Source of the DNA: Drosophila pseudoobscura | Taxonomy: Eukaryota > Arthropoda > Insecta > Diptera > Drosophilidae | Assembly (NCBI RefSeq): GCF_009870125.1 | Contig: NC_046681.1 | Location: 26,558,001-26,622,000, forward strand | Direction: 5' to 3' | Length of the DNA stretch: 64,000 nucleotides | Shown here: positions 23,078 through 36,300 of the stretch, piece by piece | Layout: the number at the start of each line of letters is the position of its first letter | Position numbering within the stretch: the stretch's first letter is position 1 | Notes under the pieces: generated by a model | Databases searched by the model: none | What the model saw: the letters and a program-made list of their open reading frames with translations, nothing else | Told to the model about the DNA's origin: nothing | Position numbers and translations under genes: made by a program

Positions 23078-24970
23078 TCAGAATACTTTCGCTATGAATG
23101 GGACATTCTCCAGTGCGGCTGCAGACAGCCTTTGCTGCTGCTGCTGTTGTGGATGCGGCGGTTGGTGCTGCTGCTGGGATGCGGGATGTGCGAGCTGCAG
23201 GAAGGCCGATCCTCCGGGATAGTCCCCATGGATACTCGAGGGCGGCACTGCTAGCGGATGGAAGCCTGCTGGCGACTGGTACTGCGAGCGTGGCCATGCG
23301 GGATTGCTTGTCTCTGCACTGGACAGCGGAGGAGTCGTCACATTGATGGGCGGCGACATGCTGCCCTCGGAGGAGTCCGGCGTCAGCTGACTGGCCTGAC
23401 TGTAACTGGACAAGGGCTCGCGGCGGGTGTACTCCCTCCTCCGTTCGTAGGCCGGCGGCAGATCATCGTCCAGCAGATCCCCTCCGATCTCGTGCAGCTT
23501 CCGCATATGCTTCTTGAGATCAAAGTTGCGGCAGAAGCCCTTGGCGCAGACGCGACACGTGTAGGGCTTCTTGTCGTTGTGCGTGTGCATGTGGAAGGTG
23601 AGGTTGTAGATCTGGTGGAAGGCCTTGTTGCAGATGCTGCACTTGTACGCCTTCTCCCCGCTGTGGGTGAGCTTGTGGTTCTTGTAGTTGCCCTTCTGGT
23701 GGAACCCCTTGCCGCAGTACTCGCACACGAACGGCTTGTAGCCCGCGTGGATCCTCGCGTGGGTGTTTAAGGTGGAGGAGCGATTGAAGGCCTTGCCGCA
23801 GGTCTGGCACTTGTGCGGCTTCTCCGAGGTGTGGATGATCTTGTGGCGGCACAATGTTGACGCCTGTCGGAATCCCTTGCCGCACACTTTGCACACGAAG
23901 GGGCGTGCCCCCGTGTGGACGGGCATGTGGCGTGTGAGATTGTAGTGGGCGTTGAATACCTTACCGCACTCCAAACAGGAGAAGGTCTTGGGTTTGCCGC
24001 CGTTCGCCGATCCCGGACTGCTGTCATCGATGGAGCCATGTGGGGAAGGGGATCTGGAGCGTGGACCTGTACTGGAGGAGGGTCCTGCAGTGGGAGTGGT
24101 TGATCCTGCTCCTGCTGCTGACGCCACTGATGCTGGTGGTGGCGTGGTCTCGCCCTGTTCTGGCTGCGATCGCTTTCGCTTCAAAGAGGGAGCACACAAG
24201 CCGCTGGCATGAGGGGTTCTCTGCCCCACCGGGGACTTCTCGAGGGTCTGCTGTATCGTGGGCACCTGTTGGGATTGGACAGCGGCTGCCGCAGCCGCCG
24301 CCGCGGCCAGCGGATGCCCCAGGTTGCGGCGCAGCGACTGCGAATGGTGGAGACTGGCGTTCAGGGAGGCAGTGAAGCTGCTCAGGTGGGCGGCACTGGC
24401 CAGCGTCTGCTGCTGGGCCGTGAGGGCCGCGTACTGCGCGGCTGCAGCGGCACACATCAGCTGATTGGGGGCATAGTAGAGCAGGGGATACTGGGAGAGC
24501 AGCTCCTGGTGGCGGGAACTCACAAACTGCTGCACGGCGGAGGCGGAGGGCGACACGGAGGAGGAGATAGCCCCCGCCGATCCGGGGACGTACTTCTTGA
24601 AGGCGGAGTCATAGTTGACGGCAGCCGCCGAGTGGGGTGTCTGCTCCAGGCTGATCACCTCAATGGGGCTGCAGGATCGCTCCGAATCGGCATCAACGTC
24701 GGCATCCTCTTCCTCCTCATCGACCAGGATGGCGGATGGATGCTGCACTGGTAGCACTGCCACAGACTGATGGGGCTTGTGGTCCGGCTCCATGATCTTG
24801 GCAATGGAGAACTTCAGGGGACACGATCGCTTGGCATCGCTGCTGCCATTATTGGTGGTATTCTGTTGGTTCATGCCGACGGCGGACTGATCCGAGGCGG
24901 CGCTCTCCATGACGGGACTCTTCGATGGCGGCATCATTGCAATAACGCCCGCTGGACTACACGGTTGCAT
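23078..24970 (-). CDS. erm: earmuff, FEZF-type C2H2 zinc-finger repressor
   Basis: Earmuff restricts the potential of intermediate neural progenitors in the fly brain; vertebrate FEZF1/2 specify forebrain neurons. From the in-frame ATG at 24,970 the open frame runs 630 residues to a TGA at 23,078. An Eh1 Groucho-binding motif, FSIAKIM, lies near residue 54, as in FEZF proteins. The middle is Ala/Ser/Gln-rich. Six tandem C2H2 fingers span about residues 332-494 and match FEZF nearly residue for residue ([87 protein letters not shown]). The exon seems to begin at 24,982, after TTGCAG, twelve bases before the ATG. The in-frame sequence upstream has no ATG, so either this is the start and exon 1 is non-coding, or a few residues come from an upstream exon I could not place. 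The tail after the fingers is Pro/Gln-rich. Confidence 0.95.
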   Translation of the reverse strand: MQPCSPAGVIAMMPPSKSPVMESAASDQSAVGMNQQNTTNNGSSDAKRSCPLKFSIAKIMEPDHKPHQSVAVLPVQHPSAILVDEEEEDADVDADSERSCSPIEVISLEQTPHSAAAVNYDSAFKKYVPGSAGAISSSVSPSASAVQQFVSSRHQELLSQYPLLYYAPNQLMCAAAAAQYAALTAQQQTLASAAHLSSFTASLNASLHHSQSLRRNLGHPLAAAAAAAAAVQSQQVPTIQQTLEKSPVGQRTPHASGLCAPSLKRKRSQPEQGETTPPPASVASAAGAGSTTPTAGPSSSTGPRSRSPSPHGSIDDSSPGSANGGKPKTFSCLECGKVFNAHYNLTRHMPVHTGARPFVCKVCGKGFRQASTLCRHKIIHTSEKPHKCQTCGKAFNRSSTLNTHARIHAGYKPFVCEYCGKGFHQKGNYKNHKLTHSGEKAYKCSICNKAFHQIYNLTFHMHTHNDKKPYTCRVCAKGFCRNFDLKKHMRKLHEIGGDLLDDDLPPAYERRREYTRREPLSSYSQASQLTPDSSEGSMSPPINVTTPPLSSAETSNPAWPRSQYQSPAGFHPLAVPPSSIHGDYPGGSAFLQLAHPASQQQHQPPHPQQQQQQRLSAAALENVPFIAKVF

Positions 24971-27189
24971 GCCACGCGGACTCTGCAATAGAACAAAACA
25001 AAAGAAAGAATAGAAATGAGTCGAGAGCTCTCTACGATCTGGTGTGTATGCAAACTAAGCAACGGGTTATCAATTAATACTAAGGCCTACGCGTACGCCT
25101 CCATTGTTATGCAACGTAATATGTATTATGATGTATCCCGGGGGCAGGATCAGTCAAGTGCAACTAATGCGCCACAAATGCGATGCAAAACAAACTCCAG
25201 GGAGAGCCTACGAGGCAGAGAGGGCGTGCTCCCAGCGGCAGGACATTTCCTATCCTGGCCTGGGATCGGCCATCTCATTCATGGCCAGTCAGCGGGTTGC
25301 AATTAAAACAAAACCGCATTTGCGTTTAATATGTATATTCCCCGATATTTTCCAATTTTTGCATATATTTATTTTAACCCGTGCGCGGTCCTGGACCTGG
25401 TCCCTGGCTCACACATCACTTAACCCAAACAAAGCCCAAGGGCTCAACTCTTTCGCTTTTCTTTTTAGCATATTGCCATCAATCATAACACAGTCCGGGA
25501 ATACTCTTATTCCCAATCGAAGGTTGTTGTTGTTTTTTTTTGGCGCGGGTCTTGGCTTTATTTGCACATCATTAAATCGTTTACACTTGGCTGCAAGTGT
25601 AAGGTCTTTCAGTCTCTCCCGGTCTGCCGGTCTCCCGGTCGCCATCTCCATCTTCCACATGTGCTCTCGAGTGTTCCTAATGTGCGACATCCGGTGCGAT
25701 TACCGCTTTCCTTAACTTAACCCTCCATCCTCAGAGTTTCGTTTTTAATTAACTTGATTTGACGCCTCAGTAAGTAGCTCTAGAGGGCACAGAGCATACA
25801 CATAGCCAAGGCTAACTCTGACTCTGACTTTCCGTGTCCCCCGAGTAGTTTCTCTCTCTAAGTGTTGTTTAAGATTAATAAGATTAAAAAAGGGGGCTGG
25901 TCATATTTCACACGCTGACCCCGAACCCAGAGGCGGAGACGGATACGGACAACATTTCAATTGGAACTTTGGCACTTTTCCCCCGGGCTGGGACCCATAT
26001 ATTGTACATGTTCATATATGTAGTTCTGTTTTGGTTGAGTGCCCCGAATTATGCTCGGGTGTTCTAGTGGCCTCTTGAGAGTTCTCTGTGTTTGGGGCAA
26101 CTCTTGAAGAGTGCGACTATGCAATCAGACTTATTAAATGTGTGTGTAGAAAACAATGTTAATGTTTGGAGAGAAAATGAGGGCGACTTTTGTCTCAAGT
26201 TTGGGAGTTTGGATATTAACTTAATTGAAGGCAGATCGATGGCAGACAGGACTTAAAACATGTTACAAGAAATTCCATTATTTGTAGTTCTGTTTAAGAT
26301 CATATATTTCTTCCAAATATATGATTTCAATGTTTCCTAACAATATTTTACAGCTAACTCCCAATGAATACTAAATTAAAATTCATTTCCGCTATAGTTT
26401 CTTGATGAAAACAAACTTTAAAAACTTTTAAAAACTTCAAGTAATACCAATAAATCTATAATAATTTTAATGTTTAACAAGGCTTTTCATTTGTTTGAAA
26501 AATATGAGATGACTATAGAAAGATTTTAAATATTTAAATATACAAAACAAGTGGAACCACTGATGAATTTTCACTTCGTTAATGATTTTTTTTTGAATAT
26601 TGAACTTTTGGCTGATTTTAATTTATAATTATTATTTTTAAAAACTTTAAAAGTACTGACACTGCTTAATTACCGCTGACCCACTGTCAGGTCTGCATAT
26701 ACATATATACAATGATCATTTTCCCGTCGGAGAAGAACACCGAAGTAAGCATAATATATTGTAGATATACTCTTTATAGATACGTACAAAGTAAACCATA
26801 TTTAGGCGCTGCCTATGTGGGTATCCAATGCGTGTTGGGTGGACGACAGACACTCTGCAGCCACTCTTCAAATAACTCGATGGTTGATAGCTCCCACACA
26901 ATTATTAAAACACACGACAATTGGCAACTTGCTTAAAGTTTGTTCTTTTTCACTTGTTTTATCTCGTAAAAAGTTATTTGTTCGGGAGGAATACGTATAC
27001 GGAACGCGACAGTGGGAAGCGCTGTGTTCAGCACAGGATCAGCGACCGAAGCGGAATGATGGCAAACACACGGTAGTGCGGGCCTTAAGAAATATGAAAA
27101 GAACACACGCAAACACACCCGAAAGGCCCGACAGGACCTCAGCTGGGAGTGAGCAAAAGGACGAGCAGCCTGCTTCGGCAGAGGGTTGC

Positions 27190-27620
27190 GCGTTGGATGG
27201 CAAAACAACCCCCGATATTCTCTGAGCGAGAGAGAAAGGCAGATGCACGGGGAGAGAGAGAGTGAGAGGTAGCCTCGCCAAAGGAAAGAGCGGGATGGCC
27301 TGCTTGAGTCCGGCGAAAGAAGAACATCATAATGATGTTCAGATTGGATGGGGTCCTGACGCTGTCGTCGACAGCGACGGAGGACGTCGACTGCATTATG
27401 AATGAAACGACAAAATGTCGAATTGGAATATTATAGAGAAAGGTAGAGCAAAAGAGAGAGCAAGATAGAGGGAGAGAGAGAGAGAGAGTGGTAGAGGGAA
27501 AGAGGCAGAGGCAGAGACCGCCCCTAAAATATTTATACGAGATAGAGCCGTGAGGGAAGAGCAAAAGGAAGATTCAAAGAGGGGGTGAATCAGCACGAGA
27601 AAGAGAGTAGAAAGAGAGTG
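27190..27620. promoter_or_regulatory. GAGA-rich block ~2.2-2.6 kb upstream of the erm ATG
   Basis: Dense GAGAG repeats, including an unbroken GA run at 27,472-27,488, lie with ATGGC (PHO core GCCAT on the other strand) near 27,196 and 27,294. GAGA factor and PHO sites together mark promoters and Polycomb response elements of fly developmental regulators. The role here is inference. Confidence 0.35.
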
Positions 27621-30600
27621 AGGGGGAATAAGAGGGATAGAATCAGCCTCAGATAGGAGAGTGTGAAAGAGAAGTCTAGGGCTATGCAACCTTTGGCCGT
27701 ATTCCTTTCACACTTGATTTTGGATGAGTCGCAGACACCAAAAAATGGCAGCCCAGGGAGACCCCTAACCGGTACTCCCTCTCGAGTTGACTTTTTCCCA
27801 CTAGTCCAACAGTCGAAACCCCCTCCATGTAGCCCCCTTTTAGGGCCGCTCTTGTCTTTTGTTGTGCCTTTCAATTGTCGTTTTGGCATTTCGTTTTATC
27901 AGCGTCTTTGTTTGCTCACCTCTCGCCTGCCAGCGGGCAAGGATACTCGTACTCTCTCCCTCTATCTCATTTTATATATGTATCTCTCGTTTCCTTTAAG
28001 TTGTATGCCTTTTCCCCTGCTCAAGAATCCCCCGCGCACTAGGCAAATATAATCTCATATTCATTTTGATGATATCTCCTCTCCCACGCGACTTTCTTCA
28101 AGTTTGTTTGCTCTGGGAGCCTAGCTGGGCTCTCCGAGAGCCCTAACCGAGAGGCCTGGCAATGCGCATCCTGGAGTTGTGCAGTTGCAGCTAACGGGAC
28201 ACACAAAAGCACAACTCTTTAGGGGTCCACGGGCAAAAGGGACAGCGGCGCGGGGCGAGCGAGCAGGATGAGCAAGGAAATACACAGTAGCCGCCATTTT
28301 CATTGCATTTTTATGTAAACGAAAACATCCTCGACTGGGGCTCATTGTGGCGACTCGACTCTTGTGTGTGCGGGAAATCGATATGCAAATATCAGTCCAT
28401 TGTTGATTAGATATCCTTATTGAAATGGTAGTTTTTTGGTAAAGGAAAGCGAGGATGCTACTTAGGATAGTGTGGGATAAGTGGTATATAGTCGAAAATG
28501 CAACAAGGCTAAAGAGAAGGGAAGCAGAACAATGGAAATTTAAGAGCAAATTCTCTAAACTTATATATTAGATACGAATTTTTAACAATTTGCAGTAAAA
28601 TCAAATGAAAATTCACATATACAGACTTGAATAATCTTATTCTTTAAGTTCTCCATAGTAAACGGCAGAACATACATATTTATGTACGCCCCTGACAACC
28701 AAAAAAAGGTCATATCCCCACACACATTGGCATTGGCCTCCCCGCTAGATTCGGGGTCTATCTGGTACTCGTGTGTGTAACCTCCATGTGGACTTGTTTG
28801 CTTGCAACTCGTGTCCGAGTGCTGTTTCAACAAACTCACTTGTCACTCATCATAAAACAGTCCCAAACGAACTATGCCCTATAGTATATGTATCATCAGC
28901 GTCGTCCAGAACATCATGATGACTATTAGATACACATTTTGTTGCAAAATGACTGTCAGATGTAGAAATGTGCAATCTGCATTTAGTTAAATAAATAAAA
29001 TGAGCAAAAAAAGCCACTGGAAAAGCTGTATATTCAGCAGCCAAAACGACAACGGTCTGGGATCCACCTTGACCTCACTCGATGGCATTTCCGGTTCGCT
29101 TGGGGGCTGTCCACTCTTTTGTGCCATATACTGCTCCCTCTGAAGGCCCCATTCAGTCTCCATCTGAAGCTGCCCCTACTGCTGGCCTCTAACCACTCAC
29201 TCTCTCCTTGCCGTCACCAACCAAAACGACAACGACAACTCTCTCTCCTATTTCCCAGGGGCGGTACGTCCACTGTTTAGATCCACATTCTGCTCCCTCT
29301 GCTACTCTACATCTTGCTCACTCTGTCATTTCATCTGCTTAGTACTCCCTCTAACTCCAGCTATTCAGATCCGTACCATACTTCCTCAGTTACTCCCCTT
29401 TTGTGATCCCAGAGTTGAAAAAGCCAGGTGAGGTTTCTCCAAAGTTTGCTTTTGAGATGTTCATACATATGTTTTTTTTTTTCAGTAAGCGATCCAAGAA
29501 GGAAATAAGCAACATACAAAATAGGCTACATTTAATAAAGGGAGCGCCTCACCACATATAAATACACCTTGGGGCTGCCCATCCACCTGGTCCATCCGCT
29601 ACTCCCTCCCACTCATGCTCTACGCTCTCAGCTTCGGTTTCTCTCCCTCTGCTGACCACCTCTGCTGGCAACGAACTGGTAATTCCTCTCCTGCTCCATC
29701 TGCTCTCATACTTTCCCTCTCTCTCATTCATTGCGATTCAAAGGCCATGCAAGCATGACCAAACACGCTGCTCTCGCATACGCAAACAAGCACACACACT
29801 CAGGAAGAGAGGCAGCAAAAAGAGGTGACAGGGAAGGCGGCGATCCGATAGGAGGAGAAGAATACAGTGGACGATGAAAGAGCCAGAGAGGCTGTGGAAA
29901 ACGGGGAGAGGAGTGCAATGGTCTGGCAGAGTGGACTAACTGTAAATGCAGAGCAGCGCAGCAGCACCAGCAAGCAGCAAACTACAAAAACAAAAAGCTT
30001 GAAAGTCTCGCAAAAAGTGCAAAAATAAAATATCAGAGCAACAACAACTACAAAAAAAGAGCCTGCAAAAGTGCAAAAGAGGGAGACGGACAGAGATGCA
30101 AATAGTGCAGAGTGCAAAGGTAACACAGAATGCCAGAGTGGGACACACAGTGCGAAGGAGGGAGAAGGCAAGAGTGAGTACGAGTGCAAGCTCTTTTTGT
30201 TTGTTTCACCAGGCTTCATGTCCTTTTTTTGCTTCCTTGCCCTGTCCTGTGTTTTTTTTAATTTTTAATGAGTTTGCAAAATGGTTGTGGATTTCGCATT
30301 TATTTTTAGGCTTTTTTTAATTTTGAGTGCCTGAAGCTCATTTTGGACAAACATAAATTATGAACAGAGAGAGTATTTCAAAGCGTCCAAAAGTAGGGAT
30401 ATTTGTGTGAGTATTGGTGCGCAATGGATTTAAAGGGTTTATAATGGTATGGGGGTGGAAATAACGGAGGGAGGGTAAAGCGATTTTGATTATAAATATA
30501 TTTTGGATATGTAGATAAAGAATCTATAGATAGAAAGACTAGGTTTCTCTTTGTAATAGTTTAGCCCAGATTAAAGATACCATTGAATTTTTTTAAATTT

Positions 30601-32210
30601 TAATATTGTAAAATACTTTCATAGGATAGTAGAAATAGGAAATCAGACATTTCACTTGCTCATAGTTATATATTTTCAGTAGATAATCAATGGTTCCCTT
30701 AAAATATTTCGAATGATAAACTATTACACATAAAAAGGCTCCGTTTCAAGTCTAGCAACTCAGATCACAAATCTTTCGTTTTCCAATCTGCACACCATTT
30801 CCTATACGCGTACTTGGCAACCTTTTAGCTATCGCACCTACTACTGCCGTACGCCGGTACGCCCTCTGACTGCTCTACTAAACCAATAAAACATTTGCAC
30901 AACTCACATTTCCTGCCACATCGAATTAACCTTAAAATTGAAGATTTACACCTTCGAGAGTGGAAAGCTGGGGGCTTTGATGGAAGGGAAATGCATAAGA
31001 GACCATGCATAACAGAGAGTTTTTCCAATGAACCCAATCAATGAGCGTGTTCGCAGTGTTCTCGTGGCTTGCATAATCTGTGCGGTAAGCCATGGGCGAT
31101 TACAAGGCATTATACAAGAGGTCCGTCCCCGTTCCCGTTCCCATTCCTGTCTCCTTCCCCGAGTTCCAGATTGAGTGAGTGAGTGCGTGTATCCATGAGA
31201 TACATTTGGTTACTTAAGCGGGTCTATGTCGTCTATGCATATGTGTAACTAGGACGAGTCCCAGCCGCTGGACAATGGCCAGTGATGAGAGCCTCTCCTG
31301 CCGGACCAAAGGGAAACTCAACAGCTGCCTTTGGCTTGTATCTGTATCTGTATCTATGATTATGTGTGTGGGTGAGTGTCCCCTGGGGCAACGGAATATC
31401 CGATTTGAGAAATGAAACAATTGCGGTGTTTGACCAATTTTACAATTGATGTAATCCTGCAAATCCTGCCTATATTAGCGCTGAGCCGCTTCCTCCTTGC
31501 CTCCATTACGATTGTCAAATTGAAATGTTTTCGGTTCATTCAAGAGTAAACACACACGCACAGGATACAGGACTCTCCTATGCGGTCTGTCCAGGCAGAC
31601 ACGAGTAGAACCATGTTTATGTGGGCTATGGGTTCCGAAGGTTTATAATAATATTTTGCTAACCTTCTTTTGCGCTCAAGTAAAAGTTCAAAAAGATTTC
31701 GGCCGCTGTATTGTCCTTCCTTCTGCCCCTACTCCTGCTCCTGCTCATGCTACGCCGATTACCGATTACCAACACACAGATTAAGGGATGTTCGCTGGAG
31801 TGGGAAAGCGAAAGGGAACGAAGCAGATCTCAACAATCGGCTTGGCAGGTTTCTCTTTCTCCATTCTCTTCTGCTCCTGGTTCTGCTACAGATTTTGCTA
31901 CTGCTTTTGCTCCTGACCAATTCATAGGCGCGCAATTAGACGAGTTTAGGCCATTGTCTGGGTGCTGGCCATAGACGGATTTCGTGTGGCCTGTTCCTCC
32001 TTTGATCCGCTATATCCCTAAATCTGTGCACTCGACCATGATCTATCTTTTTGCCTGCTTTTGTGTCGCGCGTATTTGGCGCGTTTAAATAGATTAACCG
32101 CCTGGCAATTTGCTCGGTTCATATCTCAGATCTTTTACCTAGGACCTGAGGACATGTCCATGTCCCTACCATGTCCCGCTCCTTCCAATTCCTGTTTCCA
32201 TTTCACTCCA

Positions 32211-32229
32211 TCTCTCTCTCTCTCTCTCT
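32211..32229. repeat. (CT)n microsatellite
   Basis: Uninterrupted TC/CT dinucleotide run in intergenic DNA. Confidence 0.85.
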
Positions 32230-33362
32230 TTTACAATTAGCTGCGGTCGCCTCCTTTGTTTGCCATCTTAATCTTGAGTAAATTAGTTCATTAAGAGGTT
32301 AATTCCCCATAACACCCACAAATTAGACCAAAGCAATGGGAACACACAAAGGAGGGAATGTGTCCATGTCCTGAGAATAAGAGCTCTTCTATTTCTTGGG
32401 TGAATGCATGTTTGGATGAGCGAATAGTTTAATTGTTTTATAGAGATTCCTTTGGGGAAATTGTAGGAACTACAAATCAATCTTAAGTTTGATAAGCTGC
32501 AAAGGGATAGTCAGAAAAATGTATTTGTGGATCACAGCTACATCTCAAAGAAATGCTAGCTCAATGGAAAGAAAGTTATCAATGCTTTACATCAGGAATA
32601 TCTATAGATGGAAAGTCGCCTCCATCTATCTCTATCTATATAATTTTCTGATTGTATTCTAGTCTACTGTTATATTTATCCATGAGGTTAAATCCGTGTA
32701 AAACCTGCTAAAATCTTCCCTTAAGTTTCATCCAGGAAAACATAGCCCATCCACAGCCATTCCCATTCCCCCAAGACTCCCTTTTTAAACTCTCATAAAC
32801 AGCTTTTCCAACGGTTTAACTCCTTCTGCCACTGACAACCCATCCCAGCACCCTTTTACAATTTATTTATATCACACCTTCAACCCAATTATTATTATTT
32901 CCCACCATCTAGAGCACGCATATGAGATGACCATGCCAATTATGGACCAAACCCCGTTGACCGACTAATCGCATCAACAGATAATAGAAATTTACATTTC
33001 GAACATGCATTTGACATATTCCGGCACACTTTTCCTCCGTTTAAACTATCCTTTAAACATGAAATTTGCACAAATCTTAAAAAACCGAATCCCTTTCTGG
33101 TAAAGGAGAAATAATTTTTTAATGGACAGTAATAGGCTTAAGCAGGCATTAACATATTGAGCAGATTGCTAATGCCAAAAAGATGAGAGCCGAAATTATT
33201 TCCGGCGCGTGACCCACAAACCGATGTCATCTCCGGTATATCAGCATCGGAAGTCCCAGGAAAATGGGAAATGTTTTAGATGAACTTTGCAAAGGGTTGC
33301 TGGGTTGGCTTTGGGTCACCCTTGGAAACTTTTTGGTTATTGTTTGATTTCGTTGTGCGTCT

Positions 33363-33395
33363 GGGTTAGGGTTTGGGTTTGGGTTCGGGTTCGGG
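33363..33395 (+). repeat. Six GGG tracts spaced by exactly 3 nt (telomere-like, G-quadruplex-capable)
   Basis: GGG at 33,363, 33,369, 33,375, 33,381, 33,387 and 33,393 with loops TTA, TTT, TTT, TTC, TTC. Four suffice for an intramolecular G-quadruplex, so this is a strong candidate by pattern. Confidence 0.8.
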
Positions 33396-36300
33396 CTCTG
33401 ATTCGGTCTTTGATTCAGTCCTCTTTTTTTCTGTGGGTGTTTGTTTGAAAAGTACTTGTTTAATCGGTTTGTTTGTGACATTTCTATTGCCTCCCCCTCA
33501 AGGATGGCTCTTTGTTTATTTAGTGGTAGGCCTGACACGCGTTTGACGCCCACACAGAAGGCCGAAAAACCACCCAGCCATGAGTCGTAATGCAAAAAGA
33601 GTTTTTTCCCTGCACCACCACCACCGACACAGAGAAACACCAGACACACCCACCCACCATCTCCACACCATTCTATGCCGAGTGGGTGTGTCTGTTTTGT
33701 GGGTTACACGACAACTCATCATCATCCTCAGACTCCTTCCCCCACCACGCTCAGCCTCCTCATCATTCTCAGAATCTGTTTATACCAGGTATTCCGAGAT
33801 GTTGAAGGGTATATTAATTTTCTATAAATGTTTGTTACATTAAATCCCATAATGGATATAGAATATTTAAAAAAATTCGATATTAGAGGATTTGTTGTGC
33901 ACAGTTAAGTAAAAATCTACAACAACTTGTGGTATCTACAATGCTTTCCTTTTATTTGTTAAAAGTGATCGCGATCGGAATGAAGAACTAATGGAATGTA
34001 TTATGGAAACAATAAGATGAGGAGCATTCAAAGTGTTTATAAGCAACATGTAATCGCTGATCTAATTTTGTTGTCTTTTTCGAATTTCCAAATTCAGAAA
34101 AGGCTGTGGTGTCTACAATTTACAAATATTAAAGTAATCTACCTATTCACCAAAATTCATTGCAATCGCATAAATATTACATATTATAGTATGGTATTGT
34201 GATGAGCGAAATTTTCTTGATCAGTCATATATATTCATCCTTTCGAAGTATTAAAAGTTTGTATGGGATCTGCCTAGAACCTAATAAATAAAACCAAATA
34301 AGGGGTATCTTTTAGTCGAAATAATAAGCTAAATGTTTGGCTTGGTTTTCTGCTATGGATGGTGCAGGGGTGGGGAGGCCATCGCTTAAGTGCTGCCAAA
34401 CAAAAAGAACACATTTACAGGATGGTTTTTATTTCTCCCCTTTGCCGGCTATAAGTCCTTGCCTCCCCTGTCCACCCTGTCTCTGAGGGGGAGAGGAGTG
34501 TGAATTGTAATTACAGTGGAAATCAGCTTTTGGCACTTGTTCGGCTTCCTTCTGGGCTTCCTCCAAGGGTTGGGGGTGGGATGACTACTGTACATGTGTG
34601 GTATATCTGTGTGTGCGTGTGTGTGGTTGGTTCGTTGGTAGATTTCTTTGTCTGTTTCGAGGTCGTTTGAAGTGGTTGGGATATGTCCTCTCTCCCTTCC
34701 AGCCACAATGAATGAAAGATTTTCGCATGTGACGCGTGATTTACTTTTTTTCCCTAATTGGCTTTCGATGCGTATGCTGGCATTTCCCTACCCCCAACCT
34801 ACAGCACCACCCTCTCTTCTACTCTCCTCCCGTCTGTCATAATTTCTTTCCGCATTTGGACAGCTTCGAAAAATTCCTGATTTGATGTCTGTTGGGGGCG
34901 TTACTCTTTATACATATTCCTGGTAGGTGTCACCGGAAATTGTGGCTTAGCTAAGGGAAATTAAATATCAGAGAGGGGGGGAATGGGGGTGGGTTGTGAC
35001 GCGGTTGGGGAATTATTTTTCGCCCACATTGGCAAAACATATTTATTAGCGAAATTGAGTGTGAAGGCAAGTTATTTATCTGGAGGTGGAGATTTGGATT
35101 CTGGGGGGCTTAGCTCAGGCTCTGGCATTGGTTTGGGAGCATCATGTTAAGTGGATTGGATGGTATGGTATGTGAGGCCTATTAATGGGAAATTTAATGG
35201 GAACAAATATTGTATTTAAGAAGATAATTATCTCGAGGGATGGTGTTGGAAAGCGATTTTTGAGTGATTAGAGGCAGAATAGGGTTAACCAAGAGAAATG
35301 GGAATGTTGGTTGGATTATGGATCACATATCATATTTGAACATATATCTCTATTGAAACCCTTCAAAATAAATATTTCCTTCCCTTACTAGTTGAACTTC
35401 AAATACAAGATATTGTATTTATTGCAAAAAAAGACTTAGAATATCTAATAGAGTTTAGAATTGGATGGAAATAATTTCGTATTCCTTTGAATATCTTGAT
35501 TACTGTGCAGTAAAACAGTGTCCAACTGATAGTTATCTATGTATATCTTATATTGATAATTACTACTCTACCACAGATCTTTTAAGCCTGCCACGTAATG
35601 CTTGCATTTACAGCGGTAATTTTTGATCCAAAACTATTCCAAAATCCTTTGCAATCTCTTATCGCCTATACCAATCTCCCCTTGCCCATGGTGGTCTTGC
35701 CTAATCAATTTTGCATATGCCCACAAATATTTTACATAATTTCCAACCCCAACCCAAAGGATGCCCTCAAGCGCAAACCCGCAGCTGCATCTGAAGGACC
35801 TCTGGTCAGTGGATCGTAGGTCAGCCGCAGAAATTAACCACAATTAGGAAATTACGTTTTATCAGATCATTGATCAATATTAAACAAGAAAAAAACACTT
35901 TGCCAGCTGAAAATGTTCTGCAAAAAACCTATTGATTTGTGCAGAGTGGAAACGCTCAAGGGATTTTGGCAGTAATTTGTGCTAATTTGGGTCCATTCGA
36001 TGTCCGGACTATGGACACAGACCCCTGAAAGAGAGAGAACACAACAATAGGGATACCGCCGAGCGGTAGCAAAGGATTTATGTTTGCCGCTGTCTAATAA
36101 CCCATCAAAATATAGTCGAAACATGTCAAAATACTGTCAATACGTTTCCCAAATCTCTCTCCCTCTCCATCTCTCTGCACTTGTGCACAATTGTTCTCTG
36201 GAGAGGGACACGGAATGGGAAAGGTTTCCCTAGCTTTGAAAAGGGCCGACAATTCCGTTCGGCTACCTAAGCCCCATAGATCTTTCTACCATTATATGTA

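Noticed and set aside
25104-25715. 203-codon plus-strand ORF upstream of erm
   Set aside because: No recognisable domain and low-complexity ends; lies in the presumed erm 5' intron or promoter region.
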